NCBI RefSeq assembly: GCF_002994745.2
Contig: NC_037094.1
Coordinates: forward strand, 8,106,001-8,170,000
Length of the DNA: 64,000 nt
Origin: Rosa chinensis
Lineage: Eukaryota > Streptophyta > Magnoliopsida > Rosales > Rosaceae
Reading direction: 5' to 3'
Made by a program: the position numbers and the translations under genes. Below the pieces are notes generated by a model. That model did not search any database. It had not been told where the DNA came from and saw nothing but the letters and a program-made list of their open reading frames with translations. Position 1 is the stretch's first letter; the number at the start of each line of letters is the position of its first letter. Below are positions 23,230 to 36,411 of this stretch, piece after piece.

Positions 23230-26200
23230 GGAAAATTGCCTAATTAGATGGATAAGATTTGTTCATGTCATGACTTAGCTAGCTAATAAATTTTGTTCCC
23301 CAATATATTCTTATCCGTACACTTCGTATATATATATGATGAGATTCTCGATATTTAACGTAAAATGTGCGATCAATTCTTAATACGTTATGTCTTGCAG
23401 AGACACTTATTTCTTTTAGTAGCTACCGCACGGGTGTCAGATGACAGTGTTCAGACTCACGTACGTGGCATCTGTTCAAACTCTGTGAGGTCTAAAACTT
23501 TGAATGAATTCGGTTAATACTGTTATACCTCCTTCTACTATTGACATGTCGTTTAATTCAGTTAGTTTGAACATTTATTAGACCTCGTTTGTCAAGCATG
23601 CATAGTTTTAAAAACTTTTGTCTCGTACATAACCAAAGGTTCGTGCGTTTGTGCTTAACTACATAAGGTAATAACACCAATAATTATGAGATTTTGTCAA
23701 AAGACTTAAAAACCAACTTTAGTGAGAAATAATAAGCAAATATTAAACCTCACCGATTTAGCATATATGCAAAATTACCTTACCAATAATATAAAGCGGA
23801 GTCATTTTTGCAAACTTACACATTCGATACTTGTTTGGTAATTAATTTAAATTTTTTTCGTTGTCTTACATACCTAGCCATTTTCTCTTTCTTTAATATG
23901 TTTTATTTTCTTATCTTTTTTATTTTTCTTAATAAAAATCTTATTAGTTCATGATTTATTAATCTTTCACGCACACCCTTAAGAAAAACAAGAGGGTAGA
24001 GCTTAAAACTGGTATAACTTTAATCCAAAACTTGTCGACAACGACCTCTATCGATCACCTATATACTAAATTTTTATAGACACGCATGGACAGACAAAAA
24101 AAAAAAAAAAATAGGTTGTTTGCAAGGTCGTTAAACTGCATGAGAAGATTGGATCGATTGGTTTGTTCATATAGTTGGGAATAATTCATTTTACAAGAAA
24201 TGCATTCCGGATAAGTCGAGGTGAGTGTCGTATACGAAATGTTTTGGATTTGAGAATAAATTAACTAAAACGGAAGCTCCCCTAATAAGACTGTCATCCT
24301 GCAATTTTCATGCAACAAATATAGGAGAAGATCCTACCTCTTGTCTTCGCCAAGAACAATAAGTTTAGGACTCGATCCCCTTTTTTAGTAAATTTGTTGA
24401 AGCTTCTTTGCCCTTTATGGATTATGGCCTTGTCTACAAGTACTGATTAGCTGCCAAATTAGTGTTAGATCAATTCTATTCGACATATGCCAAATCACAT
24501 GACCAACCATTTATTCCGTGGTGATATGTTGCTCTTCTTTTATGATCATCTTATTTGAGCGTGGCAAGAGAGCTAGCTAGTGATTTAGGGTTTGGCAGTG
24601 CTGGGAAAGGATTGTACTGCGTGGAAGTAGTTATAGTTGTCATTTGATCGATCTACGTCAACAAATCTCGTTCGATCACAAATTAGTGCTTACGGCTAGT
24701 TTCAGTTATGTACTTGATAACGATGATTGTATACATGCGCAAATTAATGTTTGCAAGTGATTTAAATCTATTTCTTTTTAGTAACCTAGTTGTTGGAAAC
24801 AAGCATGGAGTTTTCTACTTCAAGGCCCTAATGTGATTTTCACTCCTGGTATCCAATTGATTTTCTTTGAAAGGATAATCACCAGATCAGAACTTTTAAT
24901 CATAATCAACACTGGAATTATGCCCTCATCCACCCAGCTAATAAAATACATTATCTGCTACTACAATTGTTTTAAAATAATGACAGGGTGTCCAATAATA
25001 ATGTCATTTAATAATTTCAATACTTATATATATATATGAGAGAGAGAGAGATCTATTCCATCATCTTATATAATTAAGTCAATTTTTGAATGAATTGTTA
25101 AATTTTTGAACTATCATATATACCCTCACATAATATAGATATTAATAAATAAATTATTTTTATATGAGGATAAGATAGTCAATTGACTACATCATATTTC
25201 AAAATATTACAATACTTCTCATGAAAAAATGAGAAATTTCCTCAAAATGAGGAGAGAAACTGTTGTAACTTTTTTTAATTTAAAAAAATTAAAATAAAAA
25301 CCAATTCGCACATGTTAAGGGGCTAGTATTACATAATGCAAAAATTTATGAGGAACAAATTAAAGAGTATTGTTTAAAAATGAGCAGACCACCTGAAGAA
25401 TTATCCTAAGAATCAACAATTTACTCTATTTTTACAAAATATGTATTAGGAGGATAATATTCCGCCTATAGTTATTTGGTCTAGCGAGAGTGAAATGTCA
25501 CGAATGCAACTCCAAAAAATAAATACTTTCTGTTCACGAACCTCTAACCAAAATTTTGGTTTGGAAGACGGACATTAATACAGCCCATATTAGTTATTAG
25601 AAACTAAAACCTGTAAAGTCTTATCTCATTATTCTTACTTTCATTAGGTAGTATACAGCTAGATTGAAGAACGTGGACAAGTCCTGCATAAAATATATAA
25701 GACCATAAATAACAATTAAAAGGTGTCTGTGTGGTACAAGAAAACGAATCAAAGTCGTATTCCATTGACGATACTGGTGTTTGAAAAGCTTTTTAGAATA
25801 TCAAGGTGTCACGTCTTCAACCATAGTTTGGAAAAGTACCATCATCCATATATTGGCCTACCTTGCCTGTGCGTTACAAACGATTTTCGATAAGATGTAT
25901 GCGTTACAAACGTTACATAATGGCCTCCATATTAGGATAATTACTAAACACGAGTTTAGTACGTACGTGCTTGTATAATTCTTCATTTCATACCATGAGA
26001 GTCACCATACTTGAACTATAACGAGTCTGGTTATTAGCGTAATTATGGTTCAAATGTGTATTTATTTAAGTATGAATAAGCTCAAATTTGTTGAATAATT
26101 TTCATTTCATATTTAGAGAGGTGATAACAGATTTAGTTTAAACATGTTAGTTAACATATCCATAACACAAATGTTTATATTTGTTTGAATGTAATATACC

Positions 26201-27090
26201 TAAATTTTTTGTTATTATAAAATTAACCTGAACATCGTAGCGTAGATTAAATTTCTTACGATTACAACAGATCATTACATCTCATGCCCTTACTTTTTTT
26301 TTTTTTTTTTTCCCGCCTAGGCGATGGCTCTTAATAGGTTTTATTTTTATTTTTTGTGGCGTGATTAATTTTTGCTATATTTATCGACTTGAAAGAGAAG
26401 CTTTTACAGACACGTGGATAACGTCTAAACGAATAGCCACAAATGCTGGGGGCGGGTCCCACAGGGAGAGCACATGCATAATCATAATGTACACGACAAG
26501 CCATATCTGGATAAAGTGACAAATTGAACCAATCAAGGACAGGATCACTTGTTCTTTATCTCATACTATGTCTCAGCAGGATATATTACTCTGTAATAAG
26601 TCACAAAAAAAGAGAGAGAGGTAAATCCTCTAGTCACTTTGCGAACGTCGCACGGTAAAAAAAAAAAAAAAAAAAAAGTGTTATCACACAATGTCTACAA
26701 TCTGTCTTCTCAAAATAAAATAGGTTGAGTAGAGGTGTTAAATTACTCCCATTTCCAATGCATGCATGATCGGGAGAAAAATCTACGGTAACCCGCCATT
26801 AGAGTTTGGTATTTCGATCATGTCAAATTTAACCGTTACATTTGCTGTACCATAACGCAAATTACATTTTCATTCGTAGATAACCACCAACATGTATTCA
26901 CATTTTTCTGTCAACAATTAATTGATCCGCACATATGTGTAATGAGTCTAATGCACCTCCCAAGAGGCAATCCCTTGTTCCTGGGTAACTGTTTGTGACC
27001 TTGTGCTTCAGTTTTAGACATTAATTAATGTCCAACTTGAACATGCACAAAATGTTCGGCAGAATTTAAGGGGCGGTTGAAGTCCAAACC
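23230..27090. other. Gene-free AT-rich stretch
   Basis: I found no open frame with a recognisable domain, no RNA gene and no clear transposon end. Simple sequences include a poly-A near 24099-24111, a TA/GA repeat near 25027-25050, and poly-T or poly-A runs near 26295-26311 and 26657-26677. Confidence 0.6.
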
Positions 27091-27139
27091 CTTAGTTTGA
27101 GAATCCAATTGACTTTCATTAATCAATTTTACCACCCAG

Positions 27140-27170
<31 letters not shown>
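27140..27170. repeat. 31-C homopolymer
   Basis: Thirty-one consecutive C. It lies at the left of a locally GC-richer segment (27200-27640) with repeated AGAAGAAGC motifs. A 165-residue open frame crosses it but opens with a proline run made by the C tract and shows no known domain. Confidence 0.9.
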
Positions 27171-28185
27171 ATTTCCCCATTGGTCCTACATCTCGGTCCA
27201 TAGTGAATTATTTACAGCTTTGCCATTCGGCCGTTACAAGCCAGAGGAAGAAGGTCTGACGCAGCTTCCTCCCAGCAAGCTTCCGGCAAATCGGACGGTT
27301 GTTACGAAAGCGAAAGCGAAAACGGTTAGAAGCCAACACGGTTCACGTGGGTTCGCGGCCGTTGGATCTCAACGCCACCCTGTCCGGACGCCACGTGGAG
27401 GATCAAAGGTGTTGCTTGTACGTACGTTGCTTTTTTGGGAGGGAGTTATGATTAAGCATGGGGTTCCATCATCACTCAGAAGAAGCCGAGCTGCTTTCAC
27501 ATTTTGTGCGTGCGAACTGCGCCCGAAGGAAGCAGAAGAAGCGGGAAGAAGCAGAAGAAGCGGGAGTAGAAGAAAAGGAGAGGGAAGTGCTTAGGACCAC
27601 AGCACGAGAAGGGCTGTGGCTGTGGCTGTGGCGGAAAATACCAAGTGCTTTTAATTTCCGCTGGCTTTTTGTGTATATAGGAGTGTGTTTGGAGTTAGTA
27701 ATTTGTTAGTGTGGTTGGGAAAAGGAGTCCGGAGTCGTGGTAATTGCTCCCTGCAAATGCTGCGTCTCTCTTTTCTCATACTAAATGCATGAACAGCCGA
27801 TGACTCGTTGGTTATGTCACATTGCCAGGACGATGGGATCAAAATAATTTATGTGTGCAAGTTTTTTCAAAATGAAATTGCCACTTTGTCATGTTGGTCT
27901 AAGCATGTAATAACAACACACCGGGCTAAGGTTGTACTCGGTGTTCTTCTCAAAAAAAAAAAAAAAAAAGTTGTATTCGGTGCATTCAATTAAGTTTTTT
28001 TTTTGCTAAAATTAGCCGTCAAGTTGGTTACTAGTTCCGATAATATTTGGTATTGTCATTTTTACTAGGTTTTTTGAGGTTTTTTTTTTCTTTCTTTCAA
28101 TAATGCCAATGGAGCAGGTTGCAATGAATATTCAAAATATTAAGTTGCAAAGGTCTGATACATTAAGTTTTTTTTAAGTAGTCTA

Positions 28186-28562
28186 AGAATATCTTTAGCA
28201 ATGCTAGCTCTTTTTTAGTCAAATTTTAGCCAAAGTATCTAAAAAGTCATTTTGGCTAGCCACTTTAGAAATACTTCTGCATTAGTGCTCTCTATTATAG
28301 TGAGTTTTGAATTTATATTATTTTTTAAAGGAAGGATAAATAGTTTAAATGTATTTTAAAATTATATAAAATAACTCAAAAGGAATGTTATAAATTATAG
28401 AGAGCCTCATCCTACTCTCTATATTTAGGAGTGAGATAGCTAAAATTTATAATAGAGAGCCACTTAGGAGTTTGGTGCAGCTGCTAAAATATATAAAAAG
28501 CTAAACATGCTCTCTAAAATAGCTAAGGAGCCAAAATAGAGAGTTTGTTAAAGATGCTCTAA
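28186..28562. mobile_element. MITE-like element with GAGCATCTTTA-type inverted ends
   Basis: The left end reads CTAAGAATATCTTTAGCAA. The right end, read in reverse, is TTTAGAGCATCTTTAACAA. They match at about 14 of 19 positions and bound some 377 bp of AT-rich non-coding DNA. Internal GAGAGCC/GGCTCTC motifs recur in both orientations, giving partial self-complementarity. The superfamily and TSD were not resolved. Confidence 0.55.
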
Positions 28563-29209
28563 ACGTTTTTTGAAAAAAGAAGAAGTCCAAACGTTGATCG
28601 AACTACATCAAAATTAACACTGCAATTCATAGCAGTTTGGGGCCATCGAGTGCGACTTCAATTTTTTAGTGCTAAAAGTCCACTCTTAAGTTGAAATATA
28701 AACTTTGATAAATGCACTTTACGATTTAACTAATCTCATCAGTCGATTATAGTGAGTTTTGAATTTATATTATTTTTTAAAGGAAGAATAAATAGTTTAA
28801 ATGTATTTTAAAATTACATAAAATAACTAAAAAGGAATGTTATAAATTATAGAGAGCCTCGTCATGCTCTCTAATGGCTCTCTATATTTAGGAGTGAGAT
28901 AACTAAAAGTGATAATGAAGAGCCACTTAGGAGTTTGGTGCAGTTGCTAAAATATATAAAAAGCTAAACATGCTCTCTAAAATAGTTAAGAAGCCAAAGT
29001 AGAGAGTTTGCTAAAGATGCTCTAAACGTCTTTTGAAAAAAGAAGAAGTCTAAACGTTGATCGAACTACATCAAAATTAACACTGCAATTCATAGCAGTT
29101 TGGGGCCATCGAGTGCGACTTCAATTTTTTAGTGCTAAAAGTCCACTCTTAAGTTGAAATATAAACTTTGATAAATGCACTTTACGATTTAACTAATCTT
29201 ATCAGTCGA
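28294..29209. repeat. Tandem duplication, period about 452 bp, covering most of a MITE and its flank
   Basis: Copy 1 is 28294-28745 and copy 2 is 28746-29209. Both start TTATAGTGAGTTTTGAATTT and end at CAGTCGA. Copy 2 has a net gain of about 11 bp near 28863-28876 and scattered substitutions. Each copy holds the right part of the MITE plus about 180 bp of unique flank. Confidence 0.9.
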
Positions 29210-29210
29210 G

Positions 29211-29412
29211 TCTAATACTAATTAGGCAGATGTGATAAAAGTTCTCATAATAGTATGTTACATCTCCATCCTTTCAAAAATAAATTATAATAAATGCACT
29301 AAATAATATAATCAATCTTATCAAAATAATGAAATATCACAATTGAGAATAATACTAACGAGACAGACGTGAAAAAGGTTCTCATGTTTAGTGTGTTACA
29401 TCCCCATCCTTT
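29211..29412. repeat. Imperfect direct repeats of about 65 bp
   Basis: Blocks 29211-29274 and 29345-29412 share TAATACTAA, a GTTCTCAT core and GTGTTACATCCCCATCCTTT-like ends with about 20-25% differences. The rest of 29413-31515 shows nothing recognisable. Confidence 0.5.
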
Positions 29413-31515
29413 ATAACACATTTACACCGAAAAAGAAAATGAAAAAAACTCCCTAGTCTCTGTCGTTGCACTAAACTCATTACAGGTTAGGCTTTCATGA
29501 GGATAGAGCTTGTCTTGTTATGCACAATAGAGTGGCCATAACATCTTTTCACAGCTGAAAGCACTTCCGAACAAGAAACACAGAAATGGTTCACCTGCAC
29601 GATTGATTGTCACCCAAAGTCGAATACATTGGGGAGGAGGAAGAAGAAAGGTCCCAAAAAATCCACAAAAATAAAAAGAAGCTGCTGGATGCAGTTGATA
29701 TGGTCCATCAGGGGGCCATGTGAATTGTAAGTGGTTAGTGGCGATGTTACAATGGCCTAAGAGGAGGACGATAAGATTGGAAATTCCCCACCTGGGACCC
29801 TCGACGTAAACAAGACAAATACAAAACTAATTATAGTAATCAAACCTGCTCACACACGCATTATAGATTAGCCCACTGGTCATTTAGGTACTGGATGCTC
29901 TCATTACTAAAAAGCCTGCTGAGGTTTTGTCATTATGATTATTATTACTGCTCTGACAACTAATCCTAAATAATTCTACCATTTTATTATCAAAATTGAG
30001 TTGAGAAAATCGTTATATTATAAATTATGTTATATCTAATGAGCTAATCTAATAATTTTAAAATTTGAAATTTCAATATACTCTAGAACACTAAAAACAC
30101 TGTAAACAATCAGCTAAAGCTCTTAGTCAGACTTTTGGTTAATGTGGGTAGAGAGAAAAAAGATTAAAAGAGGTAAGTTTTATCAAGGTGTGTGTTGGCT
30201 TGTGCAGGAAGAGAAAGGAATCGGACAAAGGCTTTTAAGGGAACTGAAACTGAAACTGAATCCTCCCCCTTTTTCTTTCATCACTCTCACTTTATTATTT
30301 CCAGGTTGACTGGACCTGACTTGTTCTCCTTTGGCTTTAAGCTCAAGAAAAATATCTCTCTGACAAAAGGTAAAATCAATTTCGTCATCCCTTCCTCCAC
30401 ACCACAACGCATGACCAAACAAAACCAAGGAATCTAAGCTATCTCTCTCTAATAATTTTTCTGGGTCTCAATCTTCACGGCCAAAAAAAAGAAAAATAAT
30501 AATAATAATTTCTAGGGTTTGGACTTGAACCAAGTCGCACACAAAATTGAACAGGCTCCCGGCTTTCCTATTTTTGTTCAATTTACATTTTCCATGCCTA
30601 ACTAGGCTGACGGCATTGCTTGCTACTTGCAGCAACTAAATTGAAAACTGGTTCAATTTTCAATGGACTATCCTATAATTGAGATCTTGGACATGTACTA
30701 TGATTACCAGTAGATAAGTAGAAACATAAAGTCCACTTCCCTCATGAAAAGAAAGATAAAAGTCACTAGGTGTGGGTAAGTAGGCTCCAGCGAGACAGTA
30801 AAAAAGTACCTAAAATTCAGATTGGCTGGCCCACGATCAAACATACTTGGGCCAAAGGGGCCTAGTATGGGGTCACAACTTATACCAAGGATCCCAAAAC
30901 TGATACTCTTCCTACTTTCCTAGTATCAATAATTCAAAGATTTACCTGTTTAGTTGTTTTTAACCTTTAGACAAACTTGTTCCTGTAGGGCAGGCAAGTG
31001 GAGATTGTTTCCACTGTTAGAATTGGTATATATGCCATACGGATTAGTATGAGATTACTATAATAAAAGGGCTCTACATGCATATAATCAGTCTCGTTCT
31101 TCTTCAAAGAGAAGCAGAAACACGAGTAATGTGATCTGATGCTAATGATGAACCAATTAAGGGAGACCACTCAATAGTCGATATTCATGATTTCTGTACT
31201 GTAATTACCAGGCTGATATGGTTATTATTCTGCTATTTGCCAACCTAATGGTACAGACTACAGAGTTAAACAAGAGAAAATATGAGAGACGAATAGTTTC
31301 AGTACTGTAATCTGAACTGGATTTGATCTTTCACATGCATGTACTCGAACTTTATCAGCAAGTCAATACAATGCAGACTATTTACTAAAAGATCAGAAAG
31401 GTGCAGCTTGCTTACACAACATGAATTGCAAGACCTCGACTAATGTGTAATGTCCCATGTGAGTCCTTTAGCCTTTAGTCATCAAATTACGACAGAGTCA
31501 CATAGACATATTGAG

Positions 31516-33062
31516 CTAGATATCTGGAACATGGACTATATCTTCAGGTGCTCTGTCATCCTTCTTTGATGCTTTCTTCCTCTTCCTGTCAGACTGAGGT
31601 TCTTTAGCTTTCAGATCATCACGGTAGGACCTCAACAAGGCAGCCAGATGTTCATTTCTATGTGCTGAAACCATTGTTTCCAAAGAAGCATATATATTTA
31701 AATAAAAGTGGAACAGAAGAACTAGGTTCATACGAACTTGTGGCAAATTTACTATAACATTCAATTTTTATGAAGCCAGTACTTTTGAATCTATAAGGCT
31801 TGAAAAACTCACCACAAAGTATGACATCTTCCATATTTGCAGATTTACGACCAGCGTGTTGAGTAAATAACTCCAGGTCCTTTGCCAATTGTTCTGGTTT
31901 CAAGACAGGAAGTTTCTTTCAGTTTTAGAACAGTTTTTCTTAATGATGATTAGAGTCGATGAATCACATATATCATGCCCAATATAGTACGACTTTAGAA
32001 TGTTGGACTGAACAACTAAATGTAAGTTATGACATAAAACTTGTTCGGGTAAATAATATTTAAGCAACACCACAATTCTTATTTCCATGAGCCTCACTTC
32101 TGAATTAGACTTGGTGCCTAAACAAGACAAGTATTTGTCACAATTCTTAGCAACATTCATACACCGCAAATTATTCAAGACCAACTAAACTCCAAAAGTA
32201 TTCTCTGTCAACTTGTGGAGTTAATTACCTTATGAAATCATTAAACAAAGTCTACAGAACCCCTCTAGTGGAAAGAATCTGATCCAGCACCACACCAAGT
32301 CTCAACAACCGTTGATAAGCAATATTCTCAGTCTCACTTCTAAACTAGCACCATTTGACTTGGTGCTTTAAATTAGATGTTCAGATACATGTTCATAGAT
32401 CACAAGTATACAAGGACCAGCTAAATCCCCTAAAAATACTATCTCTATCAATTCATGAAATCATCCAACAAAGTCTCAACAACCCTCCAATTAACAACAA
32501 TCTGCTTCATTTCACTCGATCGAGATGAGTTTTATCCACTAATTGGATCCAATTCCTAACCAGTAATCACACAGTTATTTTAGCATCAAACAACAACCAA
32601 AAAAAAACAAAAAGTACTCAAAGAAAAAACCCCAATCAAAAGAGGCATTCCATTTCCAGTTGGAGTCTTAATCACACAAACACAATAACCTAATCATTCA
32701 GTAAATTCCAGTGCTATGCGCCGTAAGAATCGTAAAAATTTATCACAAAATTACTTGCGATTCTCAATTTCAAACCAAACCAGCAAAGCTTCAAGTAAAA
32801 TACCAGTAAATTTGAAGGCCAAGTCGGAAATGCAAGCCACCACGGGTTCCGATATCTCCATGCCGCTTCTCTTCGCTGCTCGGAGAACGACAATTGAAAA
32901 ACACTGAGAAAAAAAAAAAAAAACCAGAAACGAAATCGAAAGCCGTCGAATTGGTGAGAGTGTGAAGATTTTAGTACCTTCGGCTTCGGCGATAGAGATG
33001 GTGGAGAGTCTGAATCGATCTCTGAGAACCTCGCTCACCGAGTCGTCTTCTTCTCTCTCCAT
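31516..33062 (-). CDS. MHF1: MHF1 / CENP-S histone-fold protein
   Basis: Exons (minus) are 33062-32978, 32875-32804, 31893-31813 and 31664-31516: 387 nt, 128 residues, all GT-AG. Blocks LRDRFRLSTISIAEAE, GMEISEPVVACISDLAFK, AKDLELFTQHAGRKS and HRNEHLAALLRSYRDDLK match the CENP-S/MHF1 family at the usual length. The C-terminus is basic (KRKKASKK). MHF1 pairs with MHF2 (CENP-X) as a histone-fold heterodimer, works with the FANCM helicase in DNA repair and in limiting meiotic crossovers, and also occurs at kinetochores. The intron 31894-32803 is long (910 bp) for so small a gene. It diverges from the trihelix gene across about 1.7 kb. Confidence 0.93.
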
Positions 33063-34737
33063 TTTCCTCTCTTTCTTCTTGAGAAAACTAGGGTTCCGTC
33101 GCTACTGGTAACAATTAAGCGCGGGAAAGCGGAGTGAGCTCGGCGCTAGCTTCGTGTAATTGAAATGATAAAAAGAAAAGCCTCGTGTTTAAACGCATCG
33201 TTTATACCGTTGACTTATTGGGTCTTCAGTCAGTGCACTCAATTGTGACGTATGCAGGGACTCGGTTTCATCGATTCAGTTTTTCGTTATTAACCAAAAT
33301 GATTTTGGCAAAATCGCGCACCGTAAATTCGGTTAATCGATTATATCAGTTCGATTCGGTTTCGGTTAAGTTTTGTCGGTTCGGTATGGTTTGTCGGTTT
33401 TCGGTTCCGAAAAACTCACCCCTTTATATAATATTCACAAGTAATTCAATCTACGGTTTCTATGGAGCTCAATTTCGAGTGGGGTATTTAAAATTCAACC
33501 AAGTAGTGTGCAATGCTTATCCTTTCAGGGCTAGGATAGGGAGACATGGACCTTAGGGAGCCCTAGGTTTCGGTACTATGTCCTAACCACCACGAGGTTT
33601 GTGTGATTTACGCTTGGGAGATCCACCTTTTGCAGCTTCCGGCCGATGTACCATTCAAAAAATGAGGAAAAGAAGTCTAGGGACAAGTTGGAGCCCTAGC
33701 CTTGAGAATCTAAAGCGAGGGGTGACTCCACTGACAAGTTTAAGCCGTTGGCTCATCCATAGTGTTTTTAAACAATTGGCGTCAATCTTGAAGCACTAGC
33801 GGAATGAGCAATCACAATTCAGGCAAGGTCCTCATCATGGCAACCTTCAACCCTAGCTGGTACATTGGAGACCAGCTCTCCATAGTCGTTGCCTCCTCAC
33901 ACACTAACACCATTAACTCAATTCCCCAACTGCCTCTTGTACATTATGGCCGTAACGAACAAATGAAACCGACGGCACAATTGTATCGATGGAGAGACAT
34001 CTAGTGACACATACAATACCACTTCACTAGAGTTCTTTTGAATGACACCTATAAAGAAATGACCTGAAAAAGTCGATAGAACTTGCATTCGCCATTACAT
34101 TGACGTTGTAGGTTTAGATCAATTCAACTTTCTTTTACTTTCACGCACAGTAGATAACCTCCTTTGTTTCTGACAACTATTTTCAAGAAGATTACTTGTT
34201 TCAAGCAAGATTTGCAAATTAAGATGAAGATCTCATGACAGCTGCTCACAGTTTCATGATTAATTGTTAACTTTTATTACAGTTAAGAAATAATGGTGGC
34301 AGATATTATCATCATTTCTGTCTTCTCCAAACAATGAATTGTGAATTCCATATTGGAACAAGGAAATTAAAATACGTTACATTCACCAAAACCTTTACTT
34401 TCATTAACTAATAAACGATCAGCAAATCTCAACTTGCAAGGCATTTCCTTAAGACCAAGGAAAATGATAAGGTAACGCCAAATCCCACAGTATGAGTTAC
34501 AGACTTTCCAGCACTGCTTGTAAAGGAAATGCACGCCTATGGAGGGTTGGTGCCCCTATATGGTAGAAAATAAATTCACATTGACCTCAGGAAAGAGCAA
34601 AAGGAAGATTAGCCTCTAATTTTGCTTTAAGAGTCGGATAAGATCGTCCCAGATGCGTCATATTGCTCATCTATGGTTGGAGTAGTCCTCCGATCTAATC
34701 AAAACTTTGTCGAACAAGAGCACTCTTTCAGTCCTCG
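33063..34737. other. Intergenic region between divergent MHF1 and trihelix genes
   Basis: No gene was recognised. 33330-33415 is rich in CGGTT/TTCGG motifs of the kind often seen near ends of plant transposons. Three short open frames (33185-33556, 33599-33799, 33804-34004) have no domain that I can name. Both promoters should lie at the two ends. Confidence 0.5.
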
Positions 34738-35909
34738 ATGGCATCAGACTCGAGCAAACACGAAGACGGTGGTTCTCCGTCCGACCAAGTTGAGAAATTG
34801 CAAGTGCCAAGTGGGAGCAGCCAAGAGAGAATGAAAACAATTAGGCACCCTCGATGGACCAGAAAAGAGACCTTAACCCTTATAGAGGGCAAGAAGGTTA
34901 TAGAAAATGGGATTCAATTTCAAAAGGGTCGAAGATCAACTGCAGCCTTGGGGCCGGACCCTGTTGAACCCAAGTGGGATTTGGTATCATCGTTTTGCAA
35001 ACAGCGTGGCGTAAGCAGAGGACCGGTACAGTGCAGGAAGAGATGGAGCAATCTTCTTGTTGATTTCAAGAAAATCAGGAACTGGGAGTCACAGATTAAG
35101 GGAGAGGCGGAGTCTTTTTGGGTGATGAGGAATGATTTGAGGAGAGACAAGAAACTTCCAGGTTTCTTCGATAGGGATGTTTACAATGTCTTGGATGGAA
35201 AAGATGCGACTGCAAAACCAGCATCTCCACTGGCAGTCCTATGCCCAATGCCGCTAAATTCAATACCTATGGAAGATGTGTGTCATGTGACTGAGGAGGC
35301 AGCTGCAGAAGAAGAGGAAGAAGAAGTGGAGGAGGAGGAACCTGAGAAATTTTTCAATAGCATTCGAAATGATTCAACAGAAAATGATCTGTTTTCAGAT
35401 TTTGAGGAATCTGGGCAAGAGGAGACAACCATAAACTCCAAAAAGGAACAAAAGGTGACAGGGAGTCCAACAAAAATATTCACAACTCCTGTGCCTACTC
35501 CAGGTGACTAATTCTCATTGAAATTTTATTTCTAATTTCTAGGCATTGATATTATTCCTTTACAAAAAATGTACTTGGAACAAATTTAGAACTCGTCTTT
35601 TGATTCCATGTTACAGGTCCGGTAAAGGGGAAACGAGGGCTAGGGTCAGATACCGGGAGAGAGGAGAAACAGAAGCAGAGGCGGTTGTCAAGAGATGGAT
35701 GTGAAGACAACTGCAGTGACCAGCTGATCAGAGTTCTTGAGAAAAATAGCAAAATGATGAATGCCCAACTTGAAGCTCATAACAAAAACTACCAATTGGA
35801 TAGGGAGAAAAACAAGGAGCAAAACAACAACTTACTCGCTGCTATCAAAAATGTCACAGATGCTCTGGTAAGAATTGCAGACAAGTTGACTAGTCATTCT
35901 GGTGATTAA
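34738..35909 (+). CDS. ASR3: Trihelix transcription factor, ASR3-like
   Basis: Exon 1 is 34738-35503 (donor CCAG|GTGACT). Exon 2 is 35617-35909 (acceptor TTACAG). The joined ORF is 1,059 nt, 352 residues. Residues about 35-140 form the trihelix (Myb/SANT-like) DNA-binding domain: HPRWTRKETLTLIEGK, the PVQCRKRWSNLLVDFKKI helix, then FWVMRNDLRRDKKLPGFFD. A glutamate-rich stretch (EEEEEEVEEEEPE, about 190-202) and a KGKRG basic patch follow. The C-terminus (LIRVLEKNSKMMNAQLEAHN...) is probably a coiled coil for dimerisation. Arabidopsis ASR3 represses immune genes after MAP kinase phosphorylation; whether this protein does the same is inference. It is convergent with CHLM, with 502 bp between the stops. 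Confidence 0.88.
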
Positions 35910-36411
35910 TCTCTTCCTATCTAGCTATTTGTCCTTATTGCTGGCATCCAGTGTACCATGGATGATAGGTCTGCTTAAGAGTTAGTTATTAGTCATTTCT
36001 ACCTTGTTCTTGTATCAGTTATTGACATGAAGCTAGCAAATTTCGCCTTTTTTTAAGTCTTCACAACAATGTTTAGACTGTTCTTCATAGTTTACTCAGG
36101 TGCTAAATCTCTTCCTATCTAGCTAGCTATTGATACAAAAACCTAGGAATTAAAGTTCAGAAGAGTTTCTAGCCATCCAGCTTACCAGAGTGAAACTCAG
36201 ACAGGAAGACATATATAGCATCATAGGCAATCAATGAATTGAAGTTTCATATAAACAACACAAAACTGTCATCATACATCGACATTTTGATACGTGAATA
36301 TCTAGTATACAAAAGAACAATCCATACATACACTTAGAGAGAGAGAACGTACATGCAGGTGAGCTTTACAAACTGTTAGTCGAATGCTCAGATATGGACC
36401 TCCCTCCCCTC
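35910..36411. other. Convergent 3'UTR region of the trihelix gene and CHLM
   Basis: No gene is seen. The sequence CTCTTCCTATCTAGCTA occurs twice (35911 and 36109), a short direct repeat. Polyadenylation regions of both genes should lie here. Confidence 0.5.

Noticed and set aside
27097..27594. 165-residue open frame starting with a proline run
   Set aside because: The run is the C31 homopolymer; there is no conserved motif and no splice context.
30183..30437. Overlapping 81-residue open frames on opposite strands
   Set aside because: No domain, low-complexity Ser/Phe content, no supporting splice or start context.
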